Assembly: GCA_902795255.1 (NCBI GenBank) | Contig: CADBKS010000007.1 | Span: 1-32,662, forward strand | Reading direction: 5' to 3' | DNA length: 32,662 nucleotides | DNA from: an uncultured Chloroflexota bacterium | GTDB taxonomy: Bacteria > Chloroflexota > Anaerolineae > Anaerolineales > Anaerolineaceae | Shown here: positions 16,833 to 24,631 of the stretch, in pieces | Numbering within the stretch: the stretch's first letter is position 1 | Layout: each line of letters starts with the position of its first letter | The notes under the pieces: generated by a model | What the model saw: the letters and a program-made list of their open reading frames with translations, nothing else | Told to the model about the DNA's origin: nothing | Databases searched by the model: none | Program-made: the position numbers and the translations under genes

Positions 16833-18248
16833 ATGGGAAAGATGCTCACACATTATGTATGTCAGGAATGCGGCCGTACCAGTCCGAAATTTATGGGCCG
16901 GTGCCCGGGCTGCGGTGCTTTCGGAACGATGGTCGAGGAGATCAGCGAAGAAGCACAGACGCTCACGACCCGAAGCCGCGCAAGGATCGCTTCCGGCATC
17001 GCATCCGACAGCGCACCGCAGCGGCTCAGGGATGTTGACGAAAAGGCCGAACCGCGTATAGAGACCGGCATTTCCGAACTCTCCCAGGTACTCGGCGGCG
17101 GGATCGTCCCCGGATCGGTGATCCTCATCGGCGGGGACCCGGGGATCGGAAAATCGACCCTGCTGCTGCAGACCGCCATGCACATCGCCCGCGACCATAC
17201 GCTGCTTTATGTTTCCGGTGAGGAATCGGAACGGCAGATCAAAATGCGCGCTTCCCGGCTGATTGAAGCCGGAGACCAAATCAGTGAGATCCCGGAAAAA
17301 CTGATGCTGATGACGGAGACCAGCCTGAACCATATTCTCCATCATGTCAAAGAGCTTCAGCCGGATTTTCTCATCATTGACTCCATCCAGACCATGCAGC
17401 TTGACGAGCTTGAGTCCACCGCGGGCTCCGTGACCCAGGTGCGCGAATGCGCGGGGAAGCTCCGTGAGCTGGCCAAGATGAACAACATCACCGTCTTCAT
17501 GATCGGACACGTCACCAAAGAAGGCAACATCGCCGGTCCCCGCATCCTCGAACATATCGTGGATACCGTCCTCTATCTGGAGGGAGACCGCTTCATGACG
17601 CTGCGGCTGCTCCGCTCGGTCAAAAACCGATATGGGGCGACCTCCGAAGTCGGTGTGTTTGAAATGCAGGAGGAAGGCCTCGTGGAAGTCAAAAATCCTT
17701 CCGAGGTCTTTCTGGCCGAACGGATGGTCAACGCACCCGGCTCCGCCATTGTCGTCACCATGGAGGGCACACGCCCGATTCTTGTCGAGATCCAGGGCCT
17801 TACCAACCCGGTCGGTCTGGGCAATCCGCGGCGGACACCCATCGGCGTCGACATCAACCGTCTGTTCCTGATCACGGCAGTCCTGACCCGCCGGATCGGC
17901 GTCCGGCTCGGGGAACAGGATGTATTTGTCAATGTCGTCGGCGGGATGCGGATCGCCGAACCGGCGGCTGACCTCGCGATCGCCGCGGCGATCGTATCTT
18001 CTGCGAAGAACCGTCCGATCCGCGCCGATGCCGTACTGATCGGGGAAATCGGCCTCTCCGGAGAACTCCGCGGCGCGAACAAGATCCCCGCACGCCTCAA
18101 AGAGGCGGCGAAACTGGGCTTCACCCTCGCGGTGATCCCCAGAGTCACTCAGAAGATCCGGGAAACCTTCCCGAAAAATATGGAAGTCATTGAGGCCCGC
18201 TCCCTTCGGGATGCCCTCAAAGCAGTTCTGCTGCCTGCCGCGGAGTAA
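16833..18248 (+). CDS. radA: DNA repair protein RadA
   Basis: Bacterial RadA (Sms) is a RecA-related ATPase that drives branch migration of recombination intermediates. The product has 471 residues, a typical length. An N-terminal zinc finger has Cys10/13/24/27 (CQEC...CPGC). Walker A is GGDPGIGKST at 100-109, Walker B LIIDSIQT at 180-187, and the RadA-specific KNRYG motif is at 264-268. The C-terminal third is the Lon-protease-like P domain (GVDINRLFLITAVL, ADLAIAAAIVSS, GEIGLSGELR). The start at 16833 is 7 nt after TATAAT, so no SD is expected. A stem-loop (CTGCCGC/GCGGCAG, 18234-18240 with 18250-18256) spans the stop codon. Next is a DUF6391 gene on the same strand. Confidence 0.97.
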   Translation: MGKMLTHYVCQECGRTSPKFMGRCPGCGAFGTMVEEISEEAQTLTTRSRARIASGIASDSAPQRLRDVDEKAEPRIETGISELSQVLGGGIVPGSVILIGGDPGIGKSTLLLQTAMHIARDHTLLYVSGEESERQIKMRASRLIEAGDQISEIPEKLMLMTETSLNHILHHVKELQPDFLIIDSIQTMQLDELESTAGSVTQVRECAGKLRELAKMNNITVFMIGHVTKEGNIAGPRILEHIVDTVLYLEGDRFMTLRLLRSVKNRYGATSEVGVFEMQEEGLVEVKNPSEVFLAERMVNAPGSAIVVTMEGTRPILVEIQGLTNPVGLGNPRRTPIGVDINRLFLITAVLTRRIGVRLGEQDVFVNVVGGMRIAEPAADLAIAAAIVSSAKNRPIRADAVLIGEIGLSGELRGANKIPARLKEAAKLGFTLAVIPRVTQKIRETFPKNMEVIEARSLRDALKAVLLPAAE

Positions 18249-18320
18249 CTGCGGCAGGAACTGCACCGTTCAAAGCGCCCGCTTCCGGCAGCCGGAAAGG
18301 GCCCAACAGCAGGATATTAT

Positions 18321-18848
18321 ATGGAAATCACCGAAAACAAAAAAAGGATCGCCCCGCTGGAGGCGGTCGCCCATATCCGGAAGAACCACGCGATGGAGCA
18401 CGCCACCATCCATCTGCTCTCCAACAGCATGCCGAATGCCACGTTCTCGGGGTATTCATTCATAAAGGGATACTGGATCCTCGGCAAAGCCGAACTGCAG
18501 GATGTCCAGAAAGCTGCCGAAATGGCGCTTGCCCGGCTCAAAAACGGGGAAAAGAAGCTGGCGATCCATCCGAACTGCGGGACGAATGTGGCCGTGATCG
18601 GTCTGTGCACCGCCGCGGCTGCCATGCTGACAACGCTCGGCGAAAATGACGATGATGACGGGCTGACCCGCTTCAGCGCCATGTCTGCCGCCGGTATGAT
18701 CGGAGCGCTCGCCGGCAAACCGCTCGGCCCGAAAGTCCAGGAAAAGATCACGACCGATGCCGACGTCCGGAACCTTTCGATCGTCAGCATCAACTGTTCC
18801 TCGCTCCACGGCACTCCGCTTTTCTTTATCCAGACAGCACTGGACTGA
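18321..18848 (+). CDS. DUF6391 family protein
   Basis: Protein of 175 residues matching a family of unknown function that I recall from cyanobacteria and Chloroflexota. Conserved landmarks are RKNHAMEHATIHLL (20-33), GYWILGKAELQDVQKAAEMALARL (50-73), GEKKLAIHPNCGTN (76-89) and two hydrophobic stretches (about 89-104 and 120-134) that may insert in the membrane. The conserved His/Glu/His cluster plus HPNCG look like metal ligands, but no activity is known. AGGA lies about 7 nt before the ATG. The stop is 9 nt upstream of holA, so the two are probably co-transcribed and coupled. Family call good; function unknown. Confidence 0.82.
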   Translation: MEITENKKRIAPLEAVAHIRKNHAMEHATIHLLSNSMPNATFSGYSFIKGYWILGKAELQDVQKAAEMALARLKNGEKKLAIHPNCGTNVAVIGLCTAAAAMLTTLGENDDDDGLTRFSAMSAAGMIGALAGKPLGPKVQEKITTDADVRNLSIVSINCSSLHGTPLFFIQTALD

Positions 18849-18857
18849 CCGGCGGCC

Positions 18858-19862
18858 ATGGCTCCCAACATCCGCATTCTCCACGGCGATGATTACAGCG
18901 CAATCGACGAATCGCTGGCAAAAATCGTTCAGGAGCAGAAAGATACCGGTCTGGCCGATTTCAATCTGACGGTCCTTTACGGCAAAGGGCTCTCGGCCAA
19001 TGACTTTTCCAACGCCGTCCTGGCCGCGCCGTTCATGACCGACAGCCGTGTAGTGATCCTTCAGGAGCCGCTCGCGATGGCAGGCGGAAAGGAAGGGAAC
19101 CAGAAGTTCCTGAAGCTGCTGGAGGGGATCCCGCCGACAACGATCCTCTACCCGGTCATCAAAGACAGCTTTGAGCGGAAAGACTGGGAAAAGCTGGGAA
19201 AGACCTCTTTCCTGCGCAAATGGGTCGAAAAAAATCCGGACAAAGCGGAGCTGATCACCTGCCAGCTGCCGGCAGTCGGTGCCATGCCCGGCTGGATCAT
19301 GAAAAAAGCTGCTGCCATGGGCGGGAAGTTCGACGGTTCCGGCGCCGCGGCACTGGCCGGCGCGGTCGGGAACGACACGACCACGGCAGTCCATGAGATC
19401 GAAAAGCTGCTGCTTTACGTGGACTTTTCCCGGCCGGTCGATGCAGCGGACGTTGAAGAGCTCGTCAGCGGCGTGACCTCCGTTTCCGTCTTTGATATGG
19501 TCGATGCCCTGGTCGTCGGGAACTCCAAAATCGCGCTCTCCAAACTGCATCAGCTGGAAGAGACCGAAGAGATCCCGCAGCTTTTTGCCATGATCATCCG
19601 GCAGTTCCGCCTGCTGATCCAGACCCGCTCGATCCTCGACCGGCGGGGAAATTCCTCCACTGTTCAGAAGGAACTCGGGCAGATCCCCTTTGTCGCCGAT
19701 AAGCTCGTCCGCCAGGCAGGAGCCTTCACCGCGGAAAAACTGCGCACCATCTACGACAGCCTGCTGGAGTTTGACTTCCGCTTCAAGACCTCACAGTCGG
19801 ATCCGGAAACAGCCCTGGACCTTTTCATCCTCGACGTCGCGCAGCTGCTCAAAAAGAAGTGA
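18858..19862 (+). CDS. holA: DNA polymerase III subunit delta
   Basis: The delta subunit of the clamp loader opens the beta sliding clamp and loads it on primed DNA. The product has 334 residues, usual for the family. The N-terminal region (IRILHGDDYSAIDESLAKI, 5-23) matches the ATPase-like lid with a degenerate P-loop, as expected for delta. VFDMVDALVVGNSKIALSKL (about 214-233) and IPQLFAMIIRQFRLLIQTR are the typical domain III helices that contact the other subunits. No SD is seen before the ATG; initiation is probably coupled to the DUF6391 gene that ends 9 nt upstream. Two terminators follow. Confidence 0.92.
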   Translation: MAPNIRILHGDDYSAIDESLAKIVQEQKDTGLADFNLTVLYGKGLSANDFSNAVLAAPFMTDSRVVILQEPLAMAGGKEGNQKFLKLLEGIPPTTILYPVIKDSFERKDWEKLGKTSFLRKWVEKNPDKAELITCQLPAVGAMPGWIMKKAAAMGGKFDGSGAAALAGAVGNDTTTAVHEIEKLLLYVDFSRPVDAADVEELVSGVTSVSVFDMVDALVVGNSKIALSKLHQLEETEEIPQLFAMIIRQFRLLIQTRSILDRRGNSSTVQKELGQIPFVADKLVRQAGAFTAEKLRTIYDSLLEFDFRFKTSQSDPETALDLFILDVAQLLKKK

Positions 19863-19869
19863 CCGCAAA

Positions 19870-19896
19870 AAAGCCGCGGGGCGGCACCGCGGTTTT
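19870..19896 (+). terminator. holA: Terminator after holA
   Basis: A stem based on CCGCGG (19870-19879 with 19887-19896) ends in TTTT. Confidence 0.7.
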
Positions 19897-19911
19897 GCAT
19901 TATTCATTAAA

Positions 19912-19943
19912 TGAAAAAGCGCCCGGCCGGGCGCTTTTATTTT
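19912..19943. terminator. Bidirectional terminator between holA and argH
   Basis: A perfect 24-bp palindrome (19915-19938, centred on GGCC) has A residues on the left and T residues on the right. It serves transcripts from both converging genes. Confidence 0.88.
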
Positions 19944-19944
19944 C

Positions 19945-21330
19945 TCAGCTGTTCTGCAGCACTTTTTCCGCGAAGCGGATCTGCTCCGTCACCCGGGACC
20001 TTGCCGTACCGCCCCAGGCGCAGCGTGCGTCCACCGCGTTTTCGACCGAGAAGACCTCATAAACATCTTCGGCGAACAGCGGACTGATCTCCTTCCACTG
20101 TTCCATGGGGATCTCTTTGAGGTCACACTGCTGCGTTTCGCTCAGCTTCACCGCCTTGCCGACGGCATGATGCGCTTCACGGAACGGCATTCCCTTCTTC
20201 ACCAGGTAATCCGCCAGGTCGGTCGCCAGCGCCTGCGTGTTGATCACCGCCATGCAGCGCTCGCGGTTGACCGTCAGCGTATCGAGCACGCCCTTCATCA
20301 CGGACATCACCAGCGCGGCCGTATCCGCAGCAGCAAAGACCAGCTGTTTGTCCTCCTGAAGGTCCTTGTCATAAGCCGAAGGCAGACCCTTCAGGGAAGA
20401 AAGCAGGGAGAAAAGCTTCCCGCTCTGCATGCCGCTCTTTCCGCGGATCAGTTCCAGGGAATCCGGGTTCTTTTTCTGCGGCATCAGACTGGATCCCGTG
20501 GAAAAGGCGTCCGAGAGCGTCAGATAACCGTACTCCATCGTGGAATAAAGGATCATCGCTTCCGCGCAGCGGCTCAGGTGCATGCCGAGCATCGAAGCCC
20601 AGTACAGGAAATCACAGGCGAAATCCCGGTCGGAGACCGCGTCCAGACTGTTCGGAGCCGGAATGGAAAAACCGAGATCCTCCGCCAGGTCAAAACGGTC
20701 GACCGGATAAGCCGTCCCGGCCAGCGCACCGCACCCAAGCGGCAGGCTGTCCGCATGCTGTGCGCATTCGGCAAGACGCTGACGGTCGCGGTCCAGCGCC
20801 CAGAAATGGCTCATCCACCAGTGGCTGAGCAGGATCGGCTGTGCCTGCTGGAAATGGGTATAGCCGGAGACATAAACGTCCGCGTCTTTTTTCGCCCGTT
20901 CGATAAACGACTCCTGCAGGGAACGCAGCTGTTTGTCCAGTTCCGGGACCGTATCCAGCATCCACATCCGGAAATCGGTCACGACCTGGTCATTGCGGCT
21001 GCGGCCGGTATGCAGCTTCCCGCCGGCAGGGCCGATGATCTCCGTCAGACGGCGTTCCACCGCGGTATGGATATCCTCGTCGGTATCATGATAAATGAAA
21101 TTTCCGTCCCGGATCTCGGTCCAAACCCGGTCGAGCCCGCTGCGGATCAGGTCATACTCCGACTCGCTCAGGATCCCGCATTTGCAGATCGCCTTTGCCC
21201 AGGCCTGCGACCCGCGGATATCCTGTTCGGCCATCCTTTTATCGATATCCAGCGAACGGTTCAGGTCCGCCATGGACTGATTCAGCGCGGCTTCGAGCCG
21301 TCCGCCTGACCAGAGGGTGTTTTTCTGCAT
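19945..21330 (-). CDS. argH: Argininosuccinate lyase
   Basis: Final step of arginine synthesis: argininosuccinate to arginine plus fumarate, in the cytoplasm as a homotetramer. The product has 461 residues, full length. The fumarase/aspartase signature GSSLMPQKKNP is at 279-289 with the mobile-loop Ser281. GYTHFQQAQP at 156-165 includes the catalytic His159, and TGRSRNDQV at 108-116 binds substrate. AAGGAG lies about 7 nt before the ATG. It is downstream of argG on the same strand, 124 nt away, with a terminator between, so it may be expressed partly by readthrough. Confidence 0.98.
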   Translation of the reverse strand: MQKNTLWSGGRLEAALNQSMADLNRSLDIDKRMAEQDIRGSQAWAKAICKCGILSESEYDLIRSGLDRVWTEIRDGNFIYHDTDEDIHTAVERRLTEIIGPAGGKLHTGRSRNDQVVTDFRMWMLDTVPELDKQLRSLQESFIERAKKDADVYVSGYTHFQQAQPILLSHWWMSHFWALDRDRQRLAECAQHADSLPLGCGALAGTAYPVDRFDLAEDLGFSIPAPNSLDAVSDRDFACDFLYWASMLGMHLSRCAEAMILYSTMEYGYLTLSDAFSTGSSLMPQKKNPDSLELIRGKSGMQSGKLFSLLSSLKGLPSAYDKDLQEDKQLVFAAADTAALVMSVMKGVLDTLTVNRERCMAVINTQALATDLADYLVKKGMPFREAHHAVGKAVKLSETQQCDLKEIPMEQWKEISPLFAEDVYEVFSVENAVDARCAWGGTARSRVTEQIRFAEKVLQNS

Positions 21331-21388
21331 AGGATCTCCTTGTATTCCAGAAGCGGCAGGGGCACGGCCCCCGTTTGCCGCTCATATC

Positions 21389-21437
21389 AAAAAGGACGGT
21401 CCGGTCTGACACAAAAAGGTGTCGGACAGAACCGTCC
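21389..21437 (-). terminator. Terminator between argG and argH
   Basis: A two-part stem (21394-21400 with 21431-21437, and 21404-21412 with 21419-21427, separated by a 3x3 internal loop) carries TTTTT on the minus strand (complement of 21389-21393). It should reduce argG transcripts entering argH. Confidence 0.8.
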
Positions 21438-21454
21438 CCACTGTCATATTTTAC

Positions 21455-22681
21455 TCAGTCCTGAAGACCGGTTTCCTTTTTCATCATCGCGATCACTTTG
21501 CCGGGGAGGCTGAAGCAGGTGATGAAGCCGGTAGCATCCTTATGGTCATAGAGGGAGACATCACCGAAGGAAGCGAAGTTCTCATTATAGAGGTTGTATT
21601 TGGCTTTGCGTCCGGCGATCATAATGTTGCCCTTGTAAAGCTTCAGTTTGATGGAACCGGTAACATACTTGTTGGTTTCATCAAAGAACTTATTCAGAGA
21701 CTGGACAAGCGGGCTGAACCACATGCCGTTGTAAACGAGTTCCGCGTATTTCGGGGAAACGGTATCCTTGAAGTGCATGGTCTCGCGGTCGCAGGTGATG
21801 AATTCCAGTTCGGAATGGGCCGTGCAGAGGATCGTGCCGCCCGGGGTCTCATACAGACCGTGGGATTTCATTCCGACGAGGCGGTTCTCGACCATATCAC
21901 AGCGCCCGATCCCGTTGCGTCCGCCGATCAGGTTCAGTTCGTGAACGATCTGGCCCGGGGTCATCTTCTTCCCGTTGACGGCAACCGCTTCACCGGCTTC
22001 GAATTCGATCTCAACGTATTCCGGTTTATCCGGGGCCGCTTCGGGGGACACGGTCAGCACCCAGAAGGATTCATCCGGTTCGGCGTCGATATTCTCGATC
22101 GGGCCGCCTTCATGGGAGATGTGCCAGATATTGCGGTCGCGGCTGAAGAGCTTCGGGTTCTTCGCGGAGTCCGGATAGCCGATCCCCTTCTTGTCCAGGT
22201 AGGCAAGCAGGTCTTCACGGGAGGTAAAATCCCAGATACGCCACGGGGCGATGATCTTCAGGGAAGGATCCAGGGAATGAATGCCGTTTTCGAGACGGAC
22301 CTGGTCATTGCCCTTGCCGGTGCAGCCGTGGCAGATCGCGTCCGCGTGTTCCTGCTGTGCGACTTCGACCAGACGTTTGGCGACGATCGGGCGGGCGATG
22401 GAGGTGCCGAGGTAGTACTTGCGTTCATAAACAGCACCGGACTTGACCAGCGGCCAGATGTATTCTTTGCAGAGCGGTTCAACGAGGTCATCGATGTAGA
22501 GTTTGCTGGCGCCGGAGGCCTTCGCGCGCTCTTCCAGATGGTCCAGTTCCTCTTCCTGCCCGACGTTGGCGCAGTAGCAGACGACTTCACAGTGATAGGT
22601 ATCGATCAGCCACGGAATGATGGCCGAGGTGTCCAGACCGCCCGAGTAGGCTAACAACACTTTATTGATCTTTTCAGACAT
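21455..22681 (-). CDS. argG: Argininosuccinate synthase
   Basis: Condenses citrulline and aspartate with ATP to argininosuccinate in arginine synthesis; cytoplasmic tetramer. The product has 408 residues, full length. The N-type PP-loop AYSGGLDTS is at 11-19, and CTGKGNDQVR at 120-129 contacts substrate. SRDRNIWHISHEG and the GRNGIGR segment are further family landmarks. GGAG lies 8 nt before the ATG. The 5' region contains a transcription terminator (22721-22744) preceded by an Arg-rich leader ORF (22785-22835), so expression is probably controlled by attenuation in response to arginyl-tRNA. argH follows. Confidence 0.98.
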   Translation of the reverse strand: MSEKINKVLLAYSGGLDTSAIIPWLIDTYHCEVVCYCANVGQEEELDHLEERAKASGASKLYIDDLVEPLCKEYIWPLVKSGAVYERKYYLGTSIARPIVAKRLVEVAQQEHADAICHGCTGKGNDQVRLENGIHSLDPSLKIIAPWRIWDFTSREDLLAYLDKKGIGYPDSAKNPKLFSRDRNIWHISHEGGPIENIDAEPDESFWVLTVSPEAAPDKPEYVEIEFEAGEAVAVNGKKMTPGQIVHELNLIGGRNGIGRCDMVENRLVGMKSHGLYETPGGTILCTAHSELEFITCDRETMHFKDTVSPKYAELVYNGMWFSPLVQSLNKFFDETNKYVTGSIKLKLYKGNIMIAGRKAKYNLYNENFASFGDVSLYDHKDATGFITCFSLPGKVIAMMKKETGLQD

Positions 22682-22720
22682 GATAATTGCTCCATTTATG
22701 ATGGCTTTTGCCGAATTAAT

Positions 22721-22744
22721 AAAAAAATCTCCGCGCCTGCGGAG
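22721..22744 (-). terminator. Attenuator terminator in the argG leader
   Basis: On the minus strand CTCCGC (22744-22739), loop AGGC, GCGGAG (22734-22729), then A and seven T residues (22727-22721). It ends 40 nt before the argG ATG and 41 nt after the leader-ORF stop. No other minus-strand gene ends just before it, which supports a regulatory role. Confidence 0.82.
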
Positions 22745-22784
22745 TAATAAACAAATTAAATGTTCAAACGGCCGCGGCTTTTCT

Positions 22785-22835
22785 TCACTTGCGGTTGATG
22801 CTTCGAATTCGTCGGAACAAATTGTTTTTACTCAT
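22785..22835 (-). CDS. Arginine-rich leader peptide of argG
   Basis: Sixteen codons, MSKNNLFRRIRSINRK, then TGA. Four residues are Arg (codons 8, 9, 11 and 15: CGA, CGA, CGA, CGC). The ATG lies exactly 7 nt after a TATAAT box, so the mRNA should be leaderless and needs no SD. Downstream pairings fit ribosome-mediated attenuation. Segment CCGCG (22777-22773) can pair with CGCGG in the terminator's descending arm (22735-22731), acting as antiterminator. The overlapping GCGG (22775-22772) can instead pair with CCGC at Arg codon 15 (22794-22791). A ribosome at the stop codon would cover the CCGCG segment and let the terminator form. Inference from sequence; unproven. Confidence 0.7.
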   Translation of the reverse strand: MSKNNLFRRIRSINRK

Positions 22836-22842
22836 GAGCAAG

Positions 22843-22848
22843 ATTATA
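22843..22848 (-). promoter_or_regulatory. -10 box of the argG leader transcript
   Basis: Minus-strand TATAAT (22848 to 22843), 7 nt (CTTGCTC), then the leader ATG at 22835. A partial -35 (ATGACG, 22867 to 22862) is only 13 nt away and is weak. Confidence 0.65.
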
Positions 22849-23043
22849 TTCTTTTCCGCTCCGTCATGAGAAAATACAGTGGATTTTTATGACATTTTTC
22901 CTGTAACAGTCCCGGACAGCGGAAAACAGCCGATCCCAAACACCTTCTCCTGACACTGCCTGCGCACAGGTCAGATTTTTTATGATCATCGGAGACGAGG
23001 AACACCGCTTTTCATCCTTCCATCGTCCTGGTCAGCAGTCATA
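22849..23043. other. Gene-free stretch upstream of the argG promoter
   Basis: I find no plausible gene, RNA or strong repeat here. It lies between the argG leader promoter and the 11-bp tandem repeats and may hold upstream regulatory sites. The whole gene-free interval 22836-23341 contains, in order, the argG promoter, this stretch, the tandem repeats and the pyridoxal kinase terminator. Confidence 0.4.
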
Positions 23044-23120
23044 CTGCCAATTTTCTGCTAATTATCTGCTAATTACCTGCTAATTACCTGCCAATCATTT
23101 GCGAATTATCCGCTTATCCG
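23044..23120. repeat. Tandem 11-bp repeats (CTGCTAATTAY)
   Basis: Seven consecutive 11-bp units start at 23044, 23055, 23066, 23077, 23088, 23099 and 23110. Units 2-4 are nearly identical (CTGCTAATTAT/C); units 1 and 5 differ by 3 bases or fewer, and 6-7 are degenerate. The period is close to one DNA helical turn, so AATT tracts face the same side. Intergenic, between argG and the kinase gene. Confidence 0.85.
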
Positions 23121-23277
23121 GAAACAAATAAGGGCTGCATACCGGTGAACTGAATGATGAGCCATGACAGTAAACCAATCTGTCAGCTCCGACTCATGAC
23201 CTGAAGCGGGAAAATCCACACAATAAAAAAGCGCGGCAGATCGATCCGTGTCCCGGCTGAATGCATCGCCGAATCTT

Positions 23278-23315
23278 AAAAAAATCCCGTGCCGGTTATT
23301 GATACCGGCACGGGA
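23278..23315 (-). terminator. Intrinsic terminator after the pyridoxal kinase gene
   Basis: A perfect 12-bp stem (23285-23296 with 23304-23315) has a 7-nt loop and, on the minus strand, seven U residues (complement of 23278-23284). Confidence 0.93.
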
Positions 23316-23341
23316 CATTGAATTTTTTCTTCGCGCGGAGA

Positions 23342-24172
23342 TCAGCCCAGTGCTTTGATCAGCTCCGGAAGCGCTTTCTCGAATTTCGCTCCGTACCAGT
23401 GATCCGGATCCCCCTGGGTGTTTTCGATGCATTTGACCGTGTAATCCGCGGCGATCTTTGCCGCGTCATAGGCGGAAAAACCCCGGACCAGGGCCCCGGT
23501 GAAGGAGGAAGCATAAATGTCGCCGGTCCCGTGGCTGCCTTTCGGCAGACGGTGGTGCCGGTAATAGGCCATCTTCCCGTTCTCATAAACGACGACGCCG
23601 GTCGTAGAAGGTTCATAGCTGATCCCGGTCAGAATCACCGTATGCGGACCGAGCGCGGCCAGTTTTTCCGCCTGCTCGGCCACATAGGCCTCATCATAGG
23701 TCTCCCGGTATTCCATTCCGGTGATCAGGCTGGCCTCGGTGATATTCGGAAGGATGTAGTCCGCCGCAGCACACAGCTTTGCCATTTCACGGACAAAATC
23801 CATGTCGAAGCCGTAATAGAGCTTTCCGTTATCCGCCATGGCGGGATCCACAACACGGATGCAGCCCGGCTTGCCGCAGGTTTCGAAAATATGCTTCACA
23901 TATTCGATCTGCCGGGCGCTGCCGAGATAGCCGGTATAGATCGCGTCAAACTGAATGTTTTCCTCGATCCACTTTTGTTCGATCGCGGGCATATCTTCGG
24001 TCAGGTCCCGGAACGTCCAGCTCTTAAACCCGCCGGTATGGTTAGAAAGAACGGCGGAAGGCAGGATCGCGGTCTCCAGCCCGCAGGCCGAAATGATCGG
24101 AAGCGCTACCGTCAGTGAACACTGCCCGACACAGGAAATATCCTGAATGGTCAATACACGTTTATCACTCAT
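23342..24172 (-). CDS. Pyridoxal/pyridoxamine kinase (PdxK/PdxY-like)
   Basis: Ribokinase-superfamily enzyme that phosphorylates B6 vitamers with ATP in the salvage route to pyridoxal phosphate. The product has 276 residues, normal for PdxY/PdxK. The N-terminal strand VLTIQDISCVGQCSL replaces the usual SHVxxGxxG region, as in the clostridial-type pyridoxamine kinases. VVDPAMADNGKLY matches the VxDPVMGD motif, and GSHGTGDIYASSFTGAL holds the GTGD anion hole with the catalytic Asp. The start at 24172 has GAGGT about 5 nt upstream; a longer frame to 24229 lacks support. A GC-rich stem (CGCCCGGCACCGGGCG) lies about 50 nt upstream of the start. Confidence 0.88.
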   Translation of the reverse strand: MSDKRVLTIQDISCVGQCSLTVALPIISACGLETAILPSAVLSNHTGGFKSWTFRDLTEDMPAIEQKWIEENIQFDAIYTGYLGSARQIEYVKHIFETCGKPGCIRVVDPAMADNGKLYYGFDMDFVREMAKLCAAADYILPNITEASLITGMEYRETYDEAYVAEQAEKLAALGPHTVILTGISYEPSTTGVVVYENGKMAYYRHHRLPKGSHGTGDIYASSFTGALVRGFSAYDAAKIAADYTVKCIENTQGDPDHWYGAKFEKALPELIKALG

Positions 24173-24338
24173 TTTTACCTCTTTCACCCGCCATTGACCT
24201 GACTTCAGAAAGGAAATGTCGCCCGGCACCGGGCGTTTGGTTTCAATGAATCATGGCGGGTGGTCACGTCTTAAGCCATGATTATAAAGCCCGCAGGGAA
24301 GGGTGCATCAGAATCATGACATAAGGGCTGATTAAAAC

Positions 24339-24363
24339 AAAAAAAGAAGATCGCTCTTCTTTT
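24339..24363 (-). terminator. Terminator after tRNA-Val
   Basis: A 9-bp stem AAAAGAAGA/TCTTCTTTT (24342-24350 with 24355-24363) with a 4-nt loop runs into U residues on the minus strand. Confidence 0.82.
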
Positions 24364-24372
24364 CCTGTTCTG

Positions 24373-24447
24373 TGGGCGCAGAGGGACTCGAACCCCCGAA
24401 CCTCTTGTGTGTGATACAAGCGCTCTAACCAACTGAGCTATGCGCCC
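24373..24447 (-). tRNA. tRNA-Val (anticodon CAC)
   Basis: Read on the minus strand, the 7-bp acceptor stem is GGGCGCA/TGCGCCC, the D arm GCTC-AGTTGGTTA-GAGC, the anticodon stem CTTGT/ACAAG with loop ATCACAC (anticodon CAC), and the T arm contains GTTCGAGTC. The discriminator is A, and CCA is not encoded. It decodes GUG valine codons. It has its own promoter and terminator, so it is a single-gene unit. Confidence 0.96.
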
Positions 24448-24457
24448 GACTTAAATC

Positions 24458-24485
24458 ATTATACCAGAATTCGCAGGATAAACAA
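24458..24485 (-). promoter_or_regulatory. Promoter of tRNA-Val
   Basis: Minus strand: TTGTTT (24485-24480), 16-nt spacer, then TGG-TATAAT (-10 at 24463-24458), 10 nt before the tRNA 5' end. Confidence 0.75.
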
Positions 24486-24618
24486 GAGAAACGTGAAACT
24501 TGATTTTTTGGCTGCTTCCGCTCTGACGCTGTGTCCGGGAAGCTGATGTGCAGGGAGCCCCATATTCCTGTTCTGCCCGCCGGTACAGGCATTCGGACGC
24601 CGGAGAAAGGTCTTCGGG

Positions 24619-24624
24619 TATAAT
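24619..24624 (+). promoter_or_regulatory. -10 box giving a leaderless MBOAT mRNA
   Basis: A perfect TATAAT (24619-24624), 7 nt (AAGAGCC), then the ATG at 24632. No SD and no clear -35. Confidence 0.65.
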
Positions 24625-24631
24625 AAGAGCC

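Noticed and set aside
16706..17038. Possible coding gene starting at TTG 16706 with AGGGGG upstream
   Set aside because: The frame runs through an intrinsic terminator and into radA in another frame; more likely the region is a noncoding transcript.
20167..22654. Long plus-strand open frames (about 380 and 410 codons) over argH and argG
   Set aside because: They are exactly antisense to two genes with unambiguous catalytic motifs; their products are low-complexity and Arg/His/Gly-rich, as expected from G+C-rich reverse complements.
22721..22850. T-box riboswitch for argG
   Set aside because: No AGGGTGG-type T-box sequence or specifier stem is visible, and the Arg-rich leader ORF explains the terminator better.
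23044..23120. CRISPR array or replication iterons
   Set aside because: The units are 11 bp with no spacers, and no cas, dnaA or rep gene is near.
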